From the NCBI RefSeq assembly GCF_013626205.1, contig NZ_QHJE01000001.1:2398501-2462500 (forward strand): 64,000 nucleotides of DNA. The letters are read 5' to 3'. The position numbers and the translations under genes are program-made. This document shows, piece by piece, positions 8,057 to 17,563 of this stretch. The stretch's first letter is position 1, and the number at the start of each line of letters is the position of its first letter. This DNA comes from Hyphomicrobium methylovorum. GTDB taxonomy: Bacteria; Pseudomonadota; Alphaproteobacteria; Rhizobiales; Hyphomicrobiaceae. Under the pieces are notes generated by a model. It saw nothing but the letters and a program-made list of their open reading frames with translations, was not told the DNA's origin and did not search any database.

Positions 8057-10228
8057 TTACTCCGCGGCTGCTTTTTCGGTGTAGCCGAGTTGGGCGTTGA
8101 GTTTTTCGATGAGGTCGGCTGCGGCTTCCGGGATGTTGGTGCCGGGGCCGAATACGGCCTTGGCGCCGGAGCGGAAAAGCTCATCGTAGTCTGATGGCGG
8201 AATGACGCCACCGACGACAATCATGATGTCGCCACGGCCTTCTTTGTCGAGTGCCGCTTTGAGCTCAGGCACCAGCGTCAAGTGACCGGCCGTAAGTGAT
8301 GAAACGCCGATGACGTGGACGTCGTTTTCGACGGCTTGACGCGCTGCTTCGTCGGACGTTGCGAACAGCGGCCCGATATCGACGTCGAAGCCAAGGTCGG
8401 CGAATGCGGACGCGATCACCTTCTGGCCGCGGTCATGGCCATCCTGACCTAGCTTTGCGATCAGGATACGCGGGCGGCGGCCGTCGTTCTTGTCGAAGGC
8501 TTCGACGAGTTTTTTGACGCGATCAACGCTCGGGTTCATCGCCGCTTCCTTCTTGTAGACGCCGGAAATGGCGCGGATCTCTGCCTTGTGGCGGGTGAAG
8601 ACTTTTTCGAGCGCGTAGGAAATTTCGCCAACCGTCGCTTTTTCGCGTGCGGCCTTGACGGCGAGATCGAGCAAGTTCGCATTGCCCTTTGCGCCTTCCG
8701 TCAGCGCATTGAGCGCGGCTTGGACGGAGGGCTCGTCGCGTTCAGCGCGGAGACGTTCGAGCTTTGCAAGCTGAGCTTCTCGCACGGCGCGGTTGTCGAC
8801 CTTCAGGAAGTTGATTTCCTTGTCGCCCTTGATCTGGAATTTGTTGACGCCGGTGATCGTCTGGCGGCCGGAGTCGATGCGTGCCTGCGTGCGCGCAGCA
8901 GCTTCTTCGATGCGCAGTTTGGGAATGCCGGCGGCGATTGCTTTCGCCATGCCGCCTTGTTCCTCAACCTCTTCGATGTGCGCCATTGCCCGCTTTGCAA
9001 GATCGTAGGTGAGGCGTTCGACGTAGTGGCTGCCGCCCCAGGGATCGATCGTGCGGCAGGTGCCTGATTCCTGCTGCAGCAGAAGCTGCGTGTTGCGCGC
9101 GATGCGGGCGGAGAAGTCTGTTGGAAGCGCGATGGCTTCGTCCAGTCCGTTCGTGTGCAGCGATTGCGTATGGCCTTGCGTTGCGGCCAAGGCTTCGAGG
9201 CAGGTTCGCGTGGCGTTGTTGAAGATGTCTTGCGCGGTGAGGCTCCAGCCGGACGTCTGCGAGTGCGTGCGCAGCGACAGCGAGCGTTCGTTCTTCGGAT
9301 TGAATTCTTCTTTGATGAGCTTCGCCCAGATCAGGCGGCCCGCCCGCATCTTCGCGATTTCCATGAAATAGTTCATGCCAATCGCCCAGAAGAACGACAG
9401 GCGCGGCGCGAAGGAATCGATGTCCATGCCCGCCGCGACGCCAGCGCGTGCGTATTCGATGCCGTCGGCGATCGTGTAGCCGAGTTCGAGGTCGGCCGTC
9501 GCTCCCGCTTCCTGCATGTGATAGCCGGAGATCGAGATCGAATTGAACTTCGGCATATTCGCGCTGGTATAGGCGAAGATGTCCGAGACGATGCGCATCG
9601 AAGGTCCGGGCGGATAAATGTAGGTGTTGCGCACCATGAACTCTTTCAGAATGTCGTTCTGAATGGTTCCGGCGAGTTTCTGCGGCGGCACACCTTGTTC
9701 TTCACCCGCGACGATGAAGAGCGCGAGGATGGGAAGGACGGCGCCGTTCATCGTCATCGAGACGGTCATGTCCTGCAGCGGAATGCTGTCGAACAGAACG
9801 CGCATGTCGTAGATTGAATCGATGGCGACGCCCGCCATGCCGACGTCACCCTTGACGCGCGGGTGATCGGAATCGTAGCCGCGATGGGTCGCGAGATCGA
9901 AAGCGATCGAAAGACCTTTCTGACCGGCGGCGATGTTGCGGCGGTAGAAGGCGTTCGAATCTTCGGCGGTCGAGAAGCCGGCGTATTGACGGACGGTCCA
10001 CGGCTGCAGCGCGTACATTGCCGGATAGGGTCCGCGAACGTACGGCGCGATGCCGGGAAGCGTGTCTACGAAATCGAGCCCGGCTGTGTCGGCGTCCGTA
10101 AACACGGGCTTCACCGGAATGCCTTCAGGCGTCTCCCACACCGGAGCATCAGGCGCTTTCGCCTTCGGGGCGGCAACCGGAACTTCCGGATCGAGAGGCA
10201 CTTTGGCGAAATTCGGGATCGAGGACAT
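8057..10228 (-). CDS. mutB: Methylmalonyl-CoA mutase large (B12-binding) subunit
   Basis: This is the catalytic subunit that interconverts (R)-methylmalonyl-CoA and succinyl-CoA using adenosylcobalamin. At 723 residues it has the normal length. The N-terminal TIM barrel contains 'VRGPYPAMY', '[10 protein letters not shown]' and '[10 protein letters not shown]'; the C-terminal cobalamin domain has the base-off motif GQDGHDRG near residue 595, where the His replaces the lower axial ligand of B12, and '[10 protein letters not shown]'. The small subunit is 3.4 kb upstream on the same strand and meaB is 7 kb downstream. The reaction is part of propionate use and, in many methylotrophs, of the ethylmalonyl-CoA pathway. 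Confidence 0.97.
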   Translation of the reverse strand: MSSIPNFAKVPLDPEVPVAAPKAKAPDAPVWETPEGIPVKPVFTDADTAGLDFVDTLPGIAPYVRGPYPAMYALQPWTVRQYAGFSTAEDSNAFYRRNIAAGQKGLSIAFDLATHRGYDSDHPRVKGDVGMAGVAIDSIYDMRVLFDSIPLQDMTVSMTMNGAVLPILALFIVAGEEQGVPPQKLAGTIQNDILKEFMVRNTYIYPPGPSMRIVSDIFAYTSANMPKFNSISISGYHMQEAGATADLELGYTIADGIEYARAGVAAGMDIDSFAPRLSFFWAIGMNYFMEIAKMRAGRLIWAKLIKEEFNPKNERSLSLRTHSQTSGWSLTAQDIFNNATRTCLEALAATQGHTQSLHTNGLDEAIALPTDFSARIARNTQLLLQQESGTCRTIDPWGGSHYVERLTYDLAKRAMAHIEEVEEQGGMAKAIAAGIPKLRIEEAAARTQARIDSGRQTITGVNKFQIKGDKEINFLKVDNRAVREAQLAKLERLRAERDEPSVQAALNALTEGAKGNANLLDLAVKAAREKATVGEISYALEKVFTRHKAEIRAISGVYKKEAAMNPSVDRVKKLVEAFDKNDGRRPRILIAKLGQDGHDRGQKVIASAFADLGFDVDIGPLFATSDEAARQAVENDVHVIGVSSLTAGHLTLVPELKAALDKEGRGDIMIVVGGVIPPSDYDELFRSGAKAVFGPGTNIPEAAADLIEKLNAQLGYTEKAAAE

Positions 10229-10431
10229 CGTCTAGGGGTGTTCCGGACCAAAGATTGAAATCTGCCGCGACGGTACGCGAAAACGGGGGGCGGCGACAAC
10301 ATTCCTTGACGCATGCGACGCCCGTTCGCGGGTCAATGCACCAGGATTTGGATTCTGGCTACCCCGAGAGGTTAACCGCGTTACCCGGAGGGGTTGGCTG
10401 GCGGATTTACGACGAAAGATGGGGCCGCGCG

Positions 10432-10833
10432 TCAACTCGGGAAGTGTTCGACGTGGGTTTCGGCGGTTCTGCCGATGTAAAGCGACCGGCGGCCCGAAAA
10501 CGAGACGATGTAACCGGCGCATCCGGCTTGTGCGACCTTCGTGCAGAAGCCCCTGTATGTATATCCCTCCACGAGCTGCTGCGCTTCGCGGATCGCCGCT
10601 TGAATGGTCGCTGCGTCGAATGCTCCTGCGACGGGGACGTCAAGGCGGTGAGTTGGAAGCTCGATGCTTTCGCCGTTCGTTGAATAATAGGTTGCGGTCG
10701 CCCGCCGGAAATCGATCGCGTAACTTTCAAATCCCGCCTGTGTCAGTGTTGCGACGATTTCTGGAAAGGTCATCGTGCCGTTATCGGCGGCGGAAAGACA
10801 GGTCTGGGCGATGGACTGCTGGGTGGCGTTCAT
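10432..10833 (-). CDS. DUF1398 (YbcV-like) protein
   Basis: A 133-residue cytoplasmic protein matching the DUF1398/YbcV family by its layout: a short helical N-terminus with 'TFPEIVATLTQAGFESY', then 'DFRRATATYY', a central 'AGAFDAATIQAAIREAQQ' and the end 'GCAGYIVSFSGRRSLYIGR'. The function of the family is unknown. The ATG at 10833 gives the family-like start MNATQQS; the frame extends 22 codons further without similarity. It is divergent from the DUF817 gene with about 110 bases between them. Confidence 0.8.
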   Translation of the reverse strand: MNATQQSIAQTCLSAADNGTMTFPEIVATLTQAGFESYAIDFRRATATYYSTNGESIELPTHRLDVPVAGAFDAATIQAAIREAQQLVEGYTYRGFCTKVAQAGCAGYIVSFSGRRSLYIGRTAETHVEHFPS

Positions 10834-10941
10834 CGGGGTTTCCGGTTGACTGTTCAGGGCACCGCGGATGAGCAGCGCGTGGCGGTGATTTAGCCACAAA
10901 CTCCGGCATGATGCGCGTCGTCAATGCGGGCCTAGTTATAT

Positions 10942-11841
10942 ATGCAACAAAAAGTGCGCCGATCGGAGGGAAGCGCGGCGCGGCTTTGGGCGCCGCTCGA
11001 CCGCTTCGTCGAGTGGGAGGCCGAGGTCGGGGCGGCGGCCGAAGCACACGGGCGGTTTGCGCATTTCGCATATGAGTTTGTGCGCTTCGGGCTGAAGCAG
11101 GCGTGGGCTTGTCTGTTCGGTGCGTTGCTTCTGGCGCTTTTGATCGGAACGTATCTCTTCTACCCGAAGGGCGCGGCGCTCGCGCGTTACGACTTTCTGG
11201 TGATCGCTGCGGTTGCGATTCAAATCGTGATGCTTGTCGCGAAGCTCGAAACGCTCGAAGAAGCGAAAGTCATTCTCGTCTTTCACGTCGTCGGCACGGC
11301 GATGGAAATCTTTAAGACGTCGGTCGGTTCGTGGGTTTATCCGGAGGCGAGCTTGCTGCGCATTGGCGGCGTGCCGCTGTTCACCGGCTTCATGTACGCA
11401 GCAATCGGCTCATATATCGCGCGCTGCTGGCGGTTGTTTGATTTTCGCTTTACCCGGCATCCGCCAGTATGGGCGCTCGGGATATTGAGCGCGGCGATCT
11501 ACTGCAACTTTTTCGCGCACCATTACGTCTGGGATTTTCGGCCCGTTCTGTTCGTTGCTGCGTTCGTGCTGCTCGGGCCGACGACGATCTATTACAAGAT
11601 CTGGAAGACGCACCGACATATGCCGCTGCTTCTCGGTCTGGCGCTTGTCGCGTTTTTCATCTGGCTGGCGGAAAACATCGGGACGTTTACGGCGGCCTGG
11701 ACGTATCCCAATCAGAGGCACGGATGGGAGTTGGTCAGCCTTGGGAAGGCTGGCTCATGGTTCCTGCTGATGCTGATTTCCTATACGCTCGTCGCGGCGC
11801 TCAATGGCGTCGATAAGATGAAAATTAACCGCGAGGCTTGA
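10942..11841 (+). CDS. DUF817 integral membrane protein
   Basis: A 299-residue membrane protein with about seven or eight hydrophobic segments, preceded by a 45-residue cytoplasmic N-terminus. Sequence features of the DUF817 family include 'FGLKQAWACLFG', 'HVVGTAMEIFKTSVGSW.YPE' and 'WLAENIGTFTAAWTYPNQ'. Acidic and aromatic residues inside helices (MEIFK, WLAEN) hint at a binding site within the membrane, but no function is established. It is probably a single-gene unit. Confidence 0.85.
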   Translation: MQQKVRRSEGSAARLWAPLDRFVEWEAEVGAAAEAHGRFAHFAYEFVRFGLKQAWACLFGALLLALLIGTYLFYPKGAALARYDFLVIAAVAIQIVMLVAKLETLEEAKVILVFHVVGTAMEIFKTSVGSWVYPEASLLRIGGVPLFTGFMYAAIGSYIARCWRLFDFRFTRHPPVWALGILSAAIYCNFFAHHYVWDFRPVLFVAAFVLLGPTTIYYKIWKTHRHMPLLLGLALVAFFIWLAENIGTFTAAWTYPNQRHGWELVSLGKAGSWFLLMLISYTLVAALNGVDKMKINREA

Positions 11842-11925
11842 GCGTTTCTTTACCGCCTGCGAGCTTCCCGCGTGCGAGCCAGTCATTTTTCCATATGGTT
11901 GAATCTCTCGGATATGGAGAGTGTC

Positions 11926-12216
11926 ATGCGACATGACTTGAAGGCGGCGGTGCCGGCTTTAGTGCTGGCTCTTGGTGTTGACATGTGGACGCCATTCGGC
12001 GTTTCCGGTGCCTGGGCCGATGAGGCGGGTACGAATGCGCTTGCGGCTGAGCTTCGCGCCCAGGGTTTCTCCTGCGCGAAAGCAGAACATGCCGTTCGGA
12101 ATGCGAAGCTTTCGGTGCCGAATGAAACGGTCTGGGAAATCACATGCGATAACGGCGTGTATCGCATGACGGTCGTTCCGGACATGGCCGCGAAGATCGA
12201 ACGCCTGAAGAAGTAA
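11926..12216 (+). CDS. Small exported protein of unknown function
   Basis: A 96-residue protein. The first 35 residues form a signal peptide (MRHDLKAA, hydrophobic core, cleavage near 'AWADE'). The mature 60 residues contain a cysteine pair (FSCAKAE and EITCDNG) likely bridged in the periplasm, and 'VYRMTVVPDMAAKIERLKK' at the end, resembling the PepSY-like or 'YRM.V' small exported proteins common in Rhizobiales. The ATG at 11926 follows GGAGA by six bases and is preferred to in-frame starts at 11872 and 11914. Confidence 0.65.
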   Translation: MRHDLKAAVPALVLALGVDMWTPFGVSGAWADEAGTNALAAELRAQGFSCAKAEHAVRNAKLSVPNETVWEITCDNGVYRMTVVPDMAAKIERLKK

Positions 12217-12288
12217 ACCGGCGGGATTTTATCGGCGTTTGCGCCGTGTCACCGGTGGAACAGCGGTTTCAGCAGCAGCACGGCATTC

Positions 12289-12336
12289 TCTCCTCGACAC
12301 AGATGAGACGCACATCAGCGCTCATGATCGAGGAGA
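12289..12336 (+). promoter_or_regulatory. Long hairpin that pairs the ribosome binding site of the next gene
   Basis: TCTCCTCGA (12289-12297) is the exact complement of TCGAGGAGA (12328-12336), which holds the Shine-Dalgarno of the gene at 12343. Between them a second stem ATGAG(A)CGC / GCGCTCAT closes on the loop ACATCA, with one bulged A. The folded RNA would hide the ribosome binding site. This could be an RNA thermometer or another translational switch; that role is inference. Confidence 0.6.
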
Positions 12337-12342
12337 ACAGCT

Positions 12343-12543
12343 ATGTCAGGAATCGTGGTCGGCACTGCTTCGGCGATCGTGGCGCTCGGTACCGTTCTGA
12401 TCGCAACCATTCCCGATGCTCATGCGCTGATGGCCCCGCTTGTCGAGCCGGGTAACGAATACGCCCTCGTCTCCGTATCCATTCTTGCTTCGCTTCCCGT
12501 GCTCTCGGTTCTGAGCGTTCTCGCTCTTTCCGGCCGCGAGTAG
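12343..12543 (+). CDS. 66-residue hydrophobic membrane protein of unknown function
   Basis: A short protein with two hydrophobic stretches: residues 3-22 (VVGTASAIVALGTVLIA) and residues 42-62 (VSVSILASLPVLSVLSVLAL), joined by a polar segment with 'LVEPGNEYA'. It may span the membrane twice or carry a signal peptide plus one segment. I do not recognise a family. A strong GAGGAG lies seven bases before the ATG, inside the right arm of a long hairpin, and a good terminator follows at 12593, so it is a self-contained transcription unit with likely translational control. Confidence 0.6.
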   Translation: MSGIVVGTASAIVALGTVLIATIPDAHALMAPLVEPGNEYALVSVSILASLPVLSVLSVLALSGRE

Positions 12544-12592
12544 CACGCGCCTTCGATCCTTCTGCCTCGTTTCCTTCTCATCCCCTCCCTGG

Positions 12593-12623
12593 CCGGCTCA
12601 TTCTCATGGGCCGGTCTTTTTTT
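12593..12623 (+). terminator. Rho-independent terminator after the 66-residue membrane protein
   Basis: CCGGCTCA / TGGGCCGG pairs over eight bases (one G-T wobble) with the loop TTCTCA and is followed by TCTTTTTTT. Confidence 0.8.
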
Positions 12624-12861
12624 GTCTTCGCTGTGGGGCGCGGGGACTCGTGCTGTAGTTGCAATTGTCATCGTCCCGAGACAAACGAGATTGTTTTTCA
12701 AGGCCTTGCTGTTGCCTTGGTTGCGCGGTGAGGTCGTTCTCGGGCAAGGGGCGAAAGACAATTCTTCAGCCGATTGCTTTGTGAGTTTGCTCCAGTAGCG
12801 CGCGACCTGTTGTGTCGCGCGGGAGCTCGATCCCAGTTTGTTGTGCGTGGGGACCGGACCA

Positions 12862-13575
12862 TTGAGACTAAATGCATTCACGCTTTTATTCGGCGCGTTG
12901 CTCGCGACCGGCTTTCCGATGCGCGCCGAGCGCAAGCTCGAAGCTCATCCTGCGACGGCCTCGGCGGCGGTGATTGCCGTCTCGCAAAACGCGACGCGGC
13001 TCCCGGACTTCGTGCCGGTCATCAATTTCGATCAGTTTCTTCTGGCCGCGCAGCAAAGCGATGTCGGCCAGCGTGACGACGCATCGCCCGCCGCGCGTCT
13101 CGCTGCGGTGGCTTTGAGCACCAAATTCTCCGTGCAAGCGCCCGCGGATCCTGACCGCACTTTCCTGAGCGCTATCGTGCAGCAGGATCCTGTCGCGAGA
13201 GAGTTCGTCGAGAAGCCGGAAGATCCGAAGAAGCTCGTGCAGATGGCGGCTCTCGAAGCTCAGCAGGACGATCAGTCGGACGCGGAGCAAAAGGATTCGG
13301 GCGCGGATATCAGCGAACCGGCGAGGTTGCCCCGTGCTGACAAATCTGAAGAGCACCGCTCATCGCGGCGGGTAACGGTGTCTCGTTCCGGTTCCAAGTC
13401 TAGCGTTGTGCGGCGTGCGCGTCAGAAGCGGCATCACGGCCAGCATCGCGTTGCGGCGGCTCAGACGCAGGAGCAATCCGGCTCATCATACAGCGGCATC
13501 ACGTCGTATCTCGCCCCTATCATCGGGTTCAAGTCGCTGTCGCCCGACAGGCGACTGACGACAAAGACGAGGTAA
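12862..13575 (+). CDS. Exported protein of unknown function with basic C-terminus
   Basis: A protein of about 237 residues that I do not recognise. An N-terminal hydrophobic stretch (LNAFTLLFGALLATGF) looks like a signal peptide. The middle is rich in Asp, Gln and Ala. The region around residues 160-215 is rich in Arg, Ser and His (SRSGSKSSVVRRARQKRHHGQH) and looks disordered. No ATG is available near the start: TTG at 12862 follows GGGGA with good spacing, while GTG at 12847 and TTG at 12838 are alternatives. The stop lies 16 bases from the end of the convergent mutA. Confidence 0.5.
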   Translation: MRLNAFTLLFGALLATGFPMRAERKLEAHPATASAAVIAVSQNATRLPDFVPVINFDQFLLAAQQSDVGQRDDASPAARLAAVALSTKFSVQAPADPDRTFLSAIVQQDPVAREFVEKPEDPKKLVQMAALEAQQDDQSDAEQKDSGADISEPARLPRADKSEEHRSSRRVTVSRSGSKSSVVRRARQKRHHGQHRVAAAQTQEQSGSSYSGITSYLAPIIGFKSLSPDRRLTTKTR

Positions 13576-13591
13576 CGACGGCGCTGGGCGA

Positions 13592-15472
13592 CTATCGCAG
13601 AGCGTCTTGCAGGCCCCGCAATGTTGCGACGGCATCAGCTCCGGCGGACAGGAACTGGTCGACACCCGCGGTCTTGAGCGCCGCTTCCTTCTCGCCGGGC
13701 TTGCCAGCCATCAGAACACGCTTTGCGCCCGCTGCCTTCAGGGCTGCGGCCGTCGGCTCGGCTAGCGTCGCGTTGACGGCATCGGACGAACAGATGCACG
13801 CAACCGTCGCGCCGGATGCCTTGAATGCAGCCGCGGCGTCTTCAGGCGTCTTGTAACCTTCGCTGATGAGCGAGGAGATGCCGCCTGCCGCGAGATAGTT
13901 CCTGATCCAAGTCGTGCGGATGTTGTGATCCGCGATCTGTCCGAGGCTCGCGAGGAAGATCTGAAAACCGCCGTGTGCGTCTGCCTCGTCTCGCAACGCT
14001 TCGAACGCCTCGCCCAAGCGGTGCGGGCGCATGGGTTTCACTTCGATGGCAGCTTTAGCCGATGGCTTAGCTGGCGCGGGCCATGGCTCGGCTTGAACGC
14101 CGTCGTCGCCCAGAAGGGGAAATGCGCTGACGCCGGTCAATTCCTGGCGCAGGGTGGCGATGCTTTTGGTTCGCGTTTCGGCCGTTGCCGCGATGGTGTC
14201 TTGCAAATAGCCCGATGTCAGACATTTGAGCATGCCGCCGCGCGCTTCGATGTCCTGGAAGATTTCCCAGGCCTTCTTGGCGAGGTCGTCCGTCAAGTTT
14301 TCGACATACCACGAGCCGCCGGCCGGATCGGTGACGCGGCCAAGGTGGCTTTCTTCCTGGCACACGATCTGAATGTTGCGAGCGACGCGGCGTGCGAACG
14401 AGTCCGGTTTTCCGAGCGCGAACGTGAATGGCAGGACAACGATGGCGTCTGCGCCGCCGAGTGCTGCGCCTGTGCAAGCGATCGTCGTGCGAAGGATGTT
14501 GGTCCAAGGATCGCGCTTGGCCATCATGCGGTAGGACGTCGGGCAATTGAGTTTGACGCTTTCTGCCGCATCTCCGGATCCGGAGGCGTCGGCGACACGC
14601 CAGATCAAATGACGAGCGGCGCGCAGTTTCGCGATGGTGGAGAACTCATCGATGTCGGCCGCGAGGGCAACATTGATCTTTGGAAGTGCTTTGGCGGGCT
14701 TGATGCCGCCAGCTTCGGCTGCCCGCAGGTAAGCGACGAGAGACGCCAGCATCCAAGCCAGTTCTTGCGCTTCGCTGGCGCCTGCAACGTGCGCGACGAC
14801 GCCGTCGGCCGTCATCACCTGTACGCCGGGGCTTGCTTCTACCGTTTTCATCAGCGCCACGGCGCGGGCGAGTGCGGTGTCTACCGGTTCGGATAGCCTG
14901 CCCTGCATTGCGAGCGCGCCAAGCGGATCGGCGCCGAACGATCCTTGGCGGTCCGCAGGTTTGACGCCCTTGGCATCCCAGAGCGCGTTGAGCGCGAGTG
15001 CGCCTTCAAAAAAAGCCTCGCCGGAAACGAGCACGATCGGGCAGACGTCCAGCATGACGTCCTTGAGGGCGATGGCGAGCGCTTCGCGCGTCGGCGGCAG
15101 TGCGTTCGCGAGCTGGAGGCCGATCGACGTCACACCGCCTTCAAGGTCTTCGAGGATCGCGGCGTTGGCGGCCTTCGGATCGGATTCGACGTGGAAGGAG
15201 CGGATGTCCCAGCCGAGGCCGTCGCGTAAGGCTTTCTGGCCGCGCGTGTAGGGGCGTTCGCCAGGAAGCATGCCGACGGTCTTCGCCAGTTCGTCCGCGC
15301 GGGTGTACAGCGGACGGATCTTCAAGCCGTCAGCCGTCTTGCTGACGAGGCGCTTTTCGAAATCCGCACCCTTCAGCGCCTTCTCGACCAGGCCGCGCCA
15401 TTCATCTATTCCGGCGGCCGGAAAGTCATCCCCAAGGAGGGATTCGGTCTGGTCCGGGGTCGGGCTTGTCAT
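13592..15472 (-). CDS. mutA: Methylmalonyl-CoA mutase small (non-catalytic) subunit
   Basis: The partner of MutB in the heterodimeric mutase. At 626 residues it has the family's usual length. It keeps the barrel fold ('FGADPLGALA', 'CPTSYRMMAKRDPWTNILRTTIAC', 'TDPAGGSWYVE'), but where MutB has GQDGHDRG this chain reads 'LGQIADHNIRTTWIRN', so the B12 ligand motif is degenerate, as expected of the structural subunit. Start: ATG at 15472, beginning MTSPTPDQTES. The frame stays open for another 208 codons upstream, but that stretch overlaps the 5' end of the opposite gene and has no similarity. Upstream on the other strand is a HerA-like ATPase. Confidence 0.95.
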   Translation of the reverse strand: MTSPTPDQTESLLGDDFPAAGIDEWRGLVEKALKGADFEKRLVSKTADGLKIRPLYTRADELAKTVGMLPGERPYTRGQKALRDGLGWDIRSFHVESDPKAANAAILEDLEGGVTSIGLQLANALPPTREALAIALKDVMLDVCPIVLVSGEAFFEGALALNALWDAKGVKPADRQGSFGADPLGALAMQGRLSEPVDTALARAVALMKTVEASPGVQVMTADGVVAHVAGASEAQELAWMLASLVAYLRAAEAGGIKPAKALPKINVALAADIDEFSTIAKLRAARHLIWRVADASGSGDAAESVKLNCPTSYRMMAKRDPWTNILRTTIACTGAALGGADAIVVLPFTFALGKPDSFARRVARNIQIVCQEESHLGRVTDPAGGSWYVENLTDDLAKKAWEIFQDIEARGGMLKCLTSGYLQDTIAATAETRTKSIATLRQELTGVSAFPLLGDDGVQAEPWPAPAKPSAKAAIEVKPMRPHRLGEAFEALRDEADAHGGFQIFLASLGQIADHNIRTTWIRNYLAAGGISSLISEGYKTPEDAAAAFKASGATVACICSSDAVNATLAEPTAAALKAAGAKRVLMAGKPGEKEAALKTAGVDQFLSAGADAVATLRGLQDALR

Positions 15473-15703
15473 TCTGACGGGCTCCTGGGCGTGTCGTGCG
15501 TAAATGTTTGGCCCGGTATACCCGCTCATCGGCGGTGCGCGAGCGTGAAATCGGGCGCTGGCGGTGGCCGAATTGCCGCGCGCGGGCGTAGGGTAAATAC
15601 ACGGAGCGCCCGGCTCAAGTCCGACCATTTGCGTCGCATGGTGCGCCGTGCGATCAGGGGGCGAGCTGAGGCGAGTCGACGTTCGGCGGTGCGAGGAGGT
15701 CAA

Positions 15704-17140
15704 ATGACAGGAACTCCGGGTGTTTCGGGGCAAGACCAACCGGTCGCAGATCCGCGCGATTACGTCGAAGGCGGTCTGATTCTTATTGGCTGCAGCCAAT
15801 CGGGCCGCGAACTCGCACCCGAATGCATTGAGCTTGCGCTCGCCAATCGGCACGGTCTCGTCACAGGCGCAACGGGCACCGGAAAAACGGTGACGCTGCA
15901 AGTGTTGGCGGAAGGGTTCTCCGCCGCAGGTGTTCCGGTTTTTGCCGCCGACATTAAAGGTGACCTTTCCGGAATTGCGGAAAAGGGATCGCCGCTGCCG
16001 AAGCTTGTGGCGCGTGCGCAGGAAATCGGTCTGACCCGCTACGGCAACACGAGTTTTCCAGTCGCGTTCTGGGACGTCTTCGGCAACGACGGCCATCCGG
16101 TGCGCGCAACCGTGCAGGAGATGGGGCCGCTTCTGCTGTCGCGCCTGCTCGAACTGACGGAGCCGCAGGAGGGTGTTTTGAACATCGCCTTCCGTTGGGC
16201 TGCGGATGAGCGCGAAGCGGGCGACGATCAGATGGTGATCCGGGATCTCAAGGATCTCCGCTCGATCATCGACGAGATGGGGAAGCGCGCCTCAAGTCTC
16301 AGAAGCAAATATGGTCATATCGCACCGGCGACCGTTGGCGTTATTCAGCGGCGTTTGCTGGTGCTCGAAGAGCAGGGGGCTGACCGCTTTTTCGGCGAGC
16401 CGGCACTCGACATCATGGACTTTCTGAAGACTGCGCCGGACGGGCGCGGTGTGGTCAACATTCTTGCGGCCGACAAGCTGATGAATACGCCGCGTCTTTA
16501 CGCGACGTTCCTGCTGTGGCTGCTGACGGAACTCTTCGAGCGGTTGCCGGAAGTTGGCGATCTGGAAAAGCCGAAGCTCGTCTTCTTGTTTGACGAAGCG
16601 CATATCCTGTTCAACGACGCGCCGAAATCTGTGCTCGAACAGGTCGAGCGTGTGACGCGCCTGATCCGCTCCAAGGGTGTGGGCGTCTACTACGTTACGC
16701 AAAGTCCGAACGACGTGCCGGATCGGGTTTCGGCCCAGTTGGGTAACCGCATTCAGCACGCGCTGCGCGCGTTCACGCCGCGGGAGCAAAAGGCGATCCG
16801 CGCAGCGGCTCAGACGTTTCGTCCGAATCCCGAACTCGATACCGAGCGAGTTATTCAGGAACTGACGGTGGGCGAAGCGCTCGTTTCGTTGCTGCATGGA
16901 AAGGGTGAACCTTCGATGGTGCAGCGGACGCTGATCCGGCCGCCCATGTCGCGGGTTGGCCCCCTGACGCCAGAAGAGCGGAAACGGATTATCGAAGCGG
17001 ATGCCGATAATCGCCGGAAATACGCTCAAACGCTCGACCGCGAATCGGCGTTTGAACGTTTGCAATCCCGCAATACGACTGTCGGGCAGCTCAAGGAACG
17101 GTTGTCGCGGTTCTCGAACCTCATTCGTGGCAAGGGATGA
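15704..17140 (+). CDS. HerA-like ATPase of the DUF853 family
   Basis: A 478-residue P-loop ATPase of the HerA/FtsK superfamily (DUF853 type). Walker A is GATGTGKT (55-62), followed by 'FAADIKGDLSG'; Walker B is 'LVFLFDEAH' near residue 290; 'VTQSPNDVPD' carries the sensor-like region and 'LRAFTPREQKAI' follows. Family members are hexameric DNA-translocase-like ATPases of uncertain role. Unlike archaeal HerA, no NurA nuclease is encoded beside it. The ATG at 15704 has a strong GAGGAGGT seven bases upstream; the longer open frame back to 15491 lies in the mutA promoter region. Confidence 0.85.
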   Translation: MTGTPGVSGQDQPVADPRDYVEGGLILIGCSQSGRELAPECIELALANRHGLVTGATGTGKTVTLQVLAEGFSAAGVPVFAADIKGDLSGIAEKGSPLPKLVARAQEIGLTRYGNTSFPVAFWDVFGNDGHPVRATVQEMGPLLLSRLLELTEPQEGVLNIAFRWAADEREAGDDQMVIRDLKDLRSIIDEMGKRASSLRSKYGHIAPATVGVIQRRLLVLEEQGADRFFGEPALDIMDFLKTAPDGRGVVNILAADKLMNTPRLYATFLLWLLTELFERLPEVGDLEKPKLVFLFDEAHILFNDAPKSVLEQVERVTRLIRSKGVGVYYVTQSPNDVPDRVSAQLGNRIQHALRAFTPREQKAIRAAAQTFRPNPELDTERVIQELTVGEALVSLLHGKGEPSMVQRTLIRPPMSRVGPLTPEERKRIIEADADNRRKYAQTLDRESAFERLQSRNTTVGQLKERLSRFSNLIRGKG

Positions 17141-17266
17141 ACCGGTAGGTGGCGTTGAAAGTCGGCTGAAGAGCTACTAGCTTTTGCGAAGATTCGCGGA
17201 GCCGATGCCGCGTGAGTTGTCTTTATATCGTGATCGGACACCGGCTGAATCGCCGAGGAGAGAGAT

Positions 17267-17563
17267 ATGGGCCATTTCCGTTTTCGCAAAACGTTCAGTA
17301 TTTTTCCGGGCGTGCGCATCAATCTCAGCAAGACGGGCGTCAGTTCGAGCATCGGCGGCAACGGCGCGACAGTGAACGTCGGCAAGAACGGTCCGATGGT
17401 GACACTCGGCGTGCCCGGCACGGGATTGAGCTATCGCACGCCGCTCAGCATCGCGGTGATCGGAATTCTGCTGCTGCTGATCGTCGCCGCGGGTCTTGCG
17501 TATTTGATTGCGCCGGAGTCGGTGCGCATGCTGCTGCACTGGTGGCAGCCGCGCTGGTTCTAA
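17267..17563 (+). CDS. DUF4236 membrane protein
   Basis: A 98-residue protein. The N-terminal 55 residues match the DUF4236 domain (FRFRKTFSIFPGVRINLSKTG, SSSIGGNGATVNVG, 'GVPGTGLSYRT'), found at the N-terminus of many small bacterial proteins of unknown role. A single hydrophobic helix follows (VIGILLLLIVAAGLAYLIA) and the chain ends with Trp and Arg residues. GAGGAGAGAG stands just before the ATG. Its last four bases overlap the convergent patatin gene. Confidence 0.85.
   Translation: MGHFRFRKTFSIFPGVRINLSKTGVSSSIGGNGATVNVGKNGPMVTLGVPGTGLSYRTPLSIAVIGILLLLIVAAGLAYLIAPESVRMLLHWWQPRWF

Noticed and set aside
15473-16096. Upstream extension of mutA by 208 codons
   Set aside because: The stretch overlaps the start of the HerA-like gene, has no similarity to mutase, and the ATG at 15472 gives the family length.
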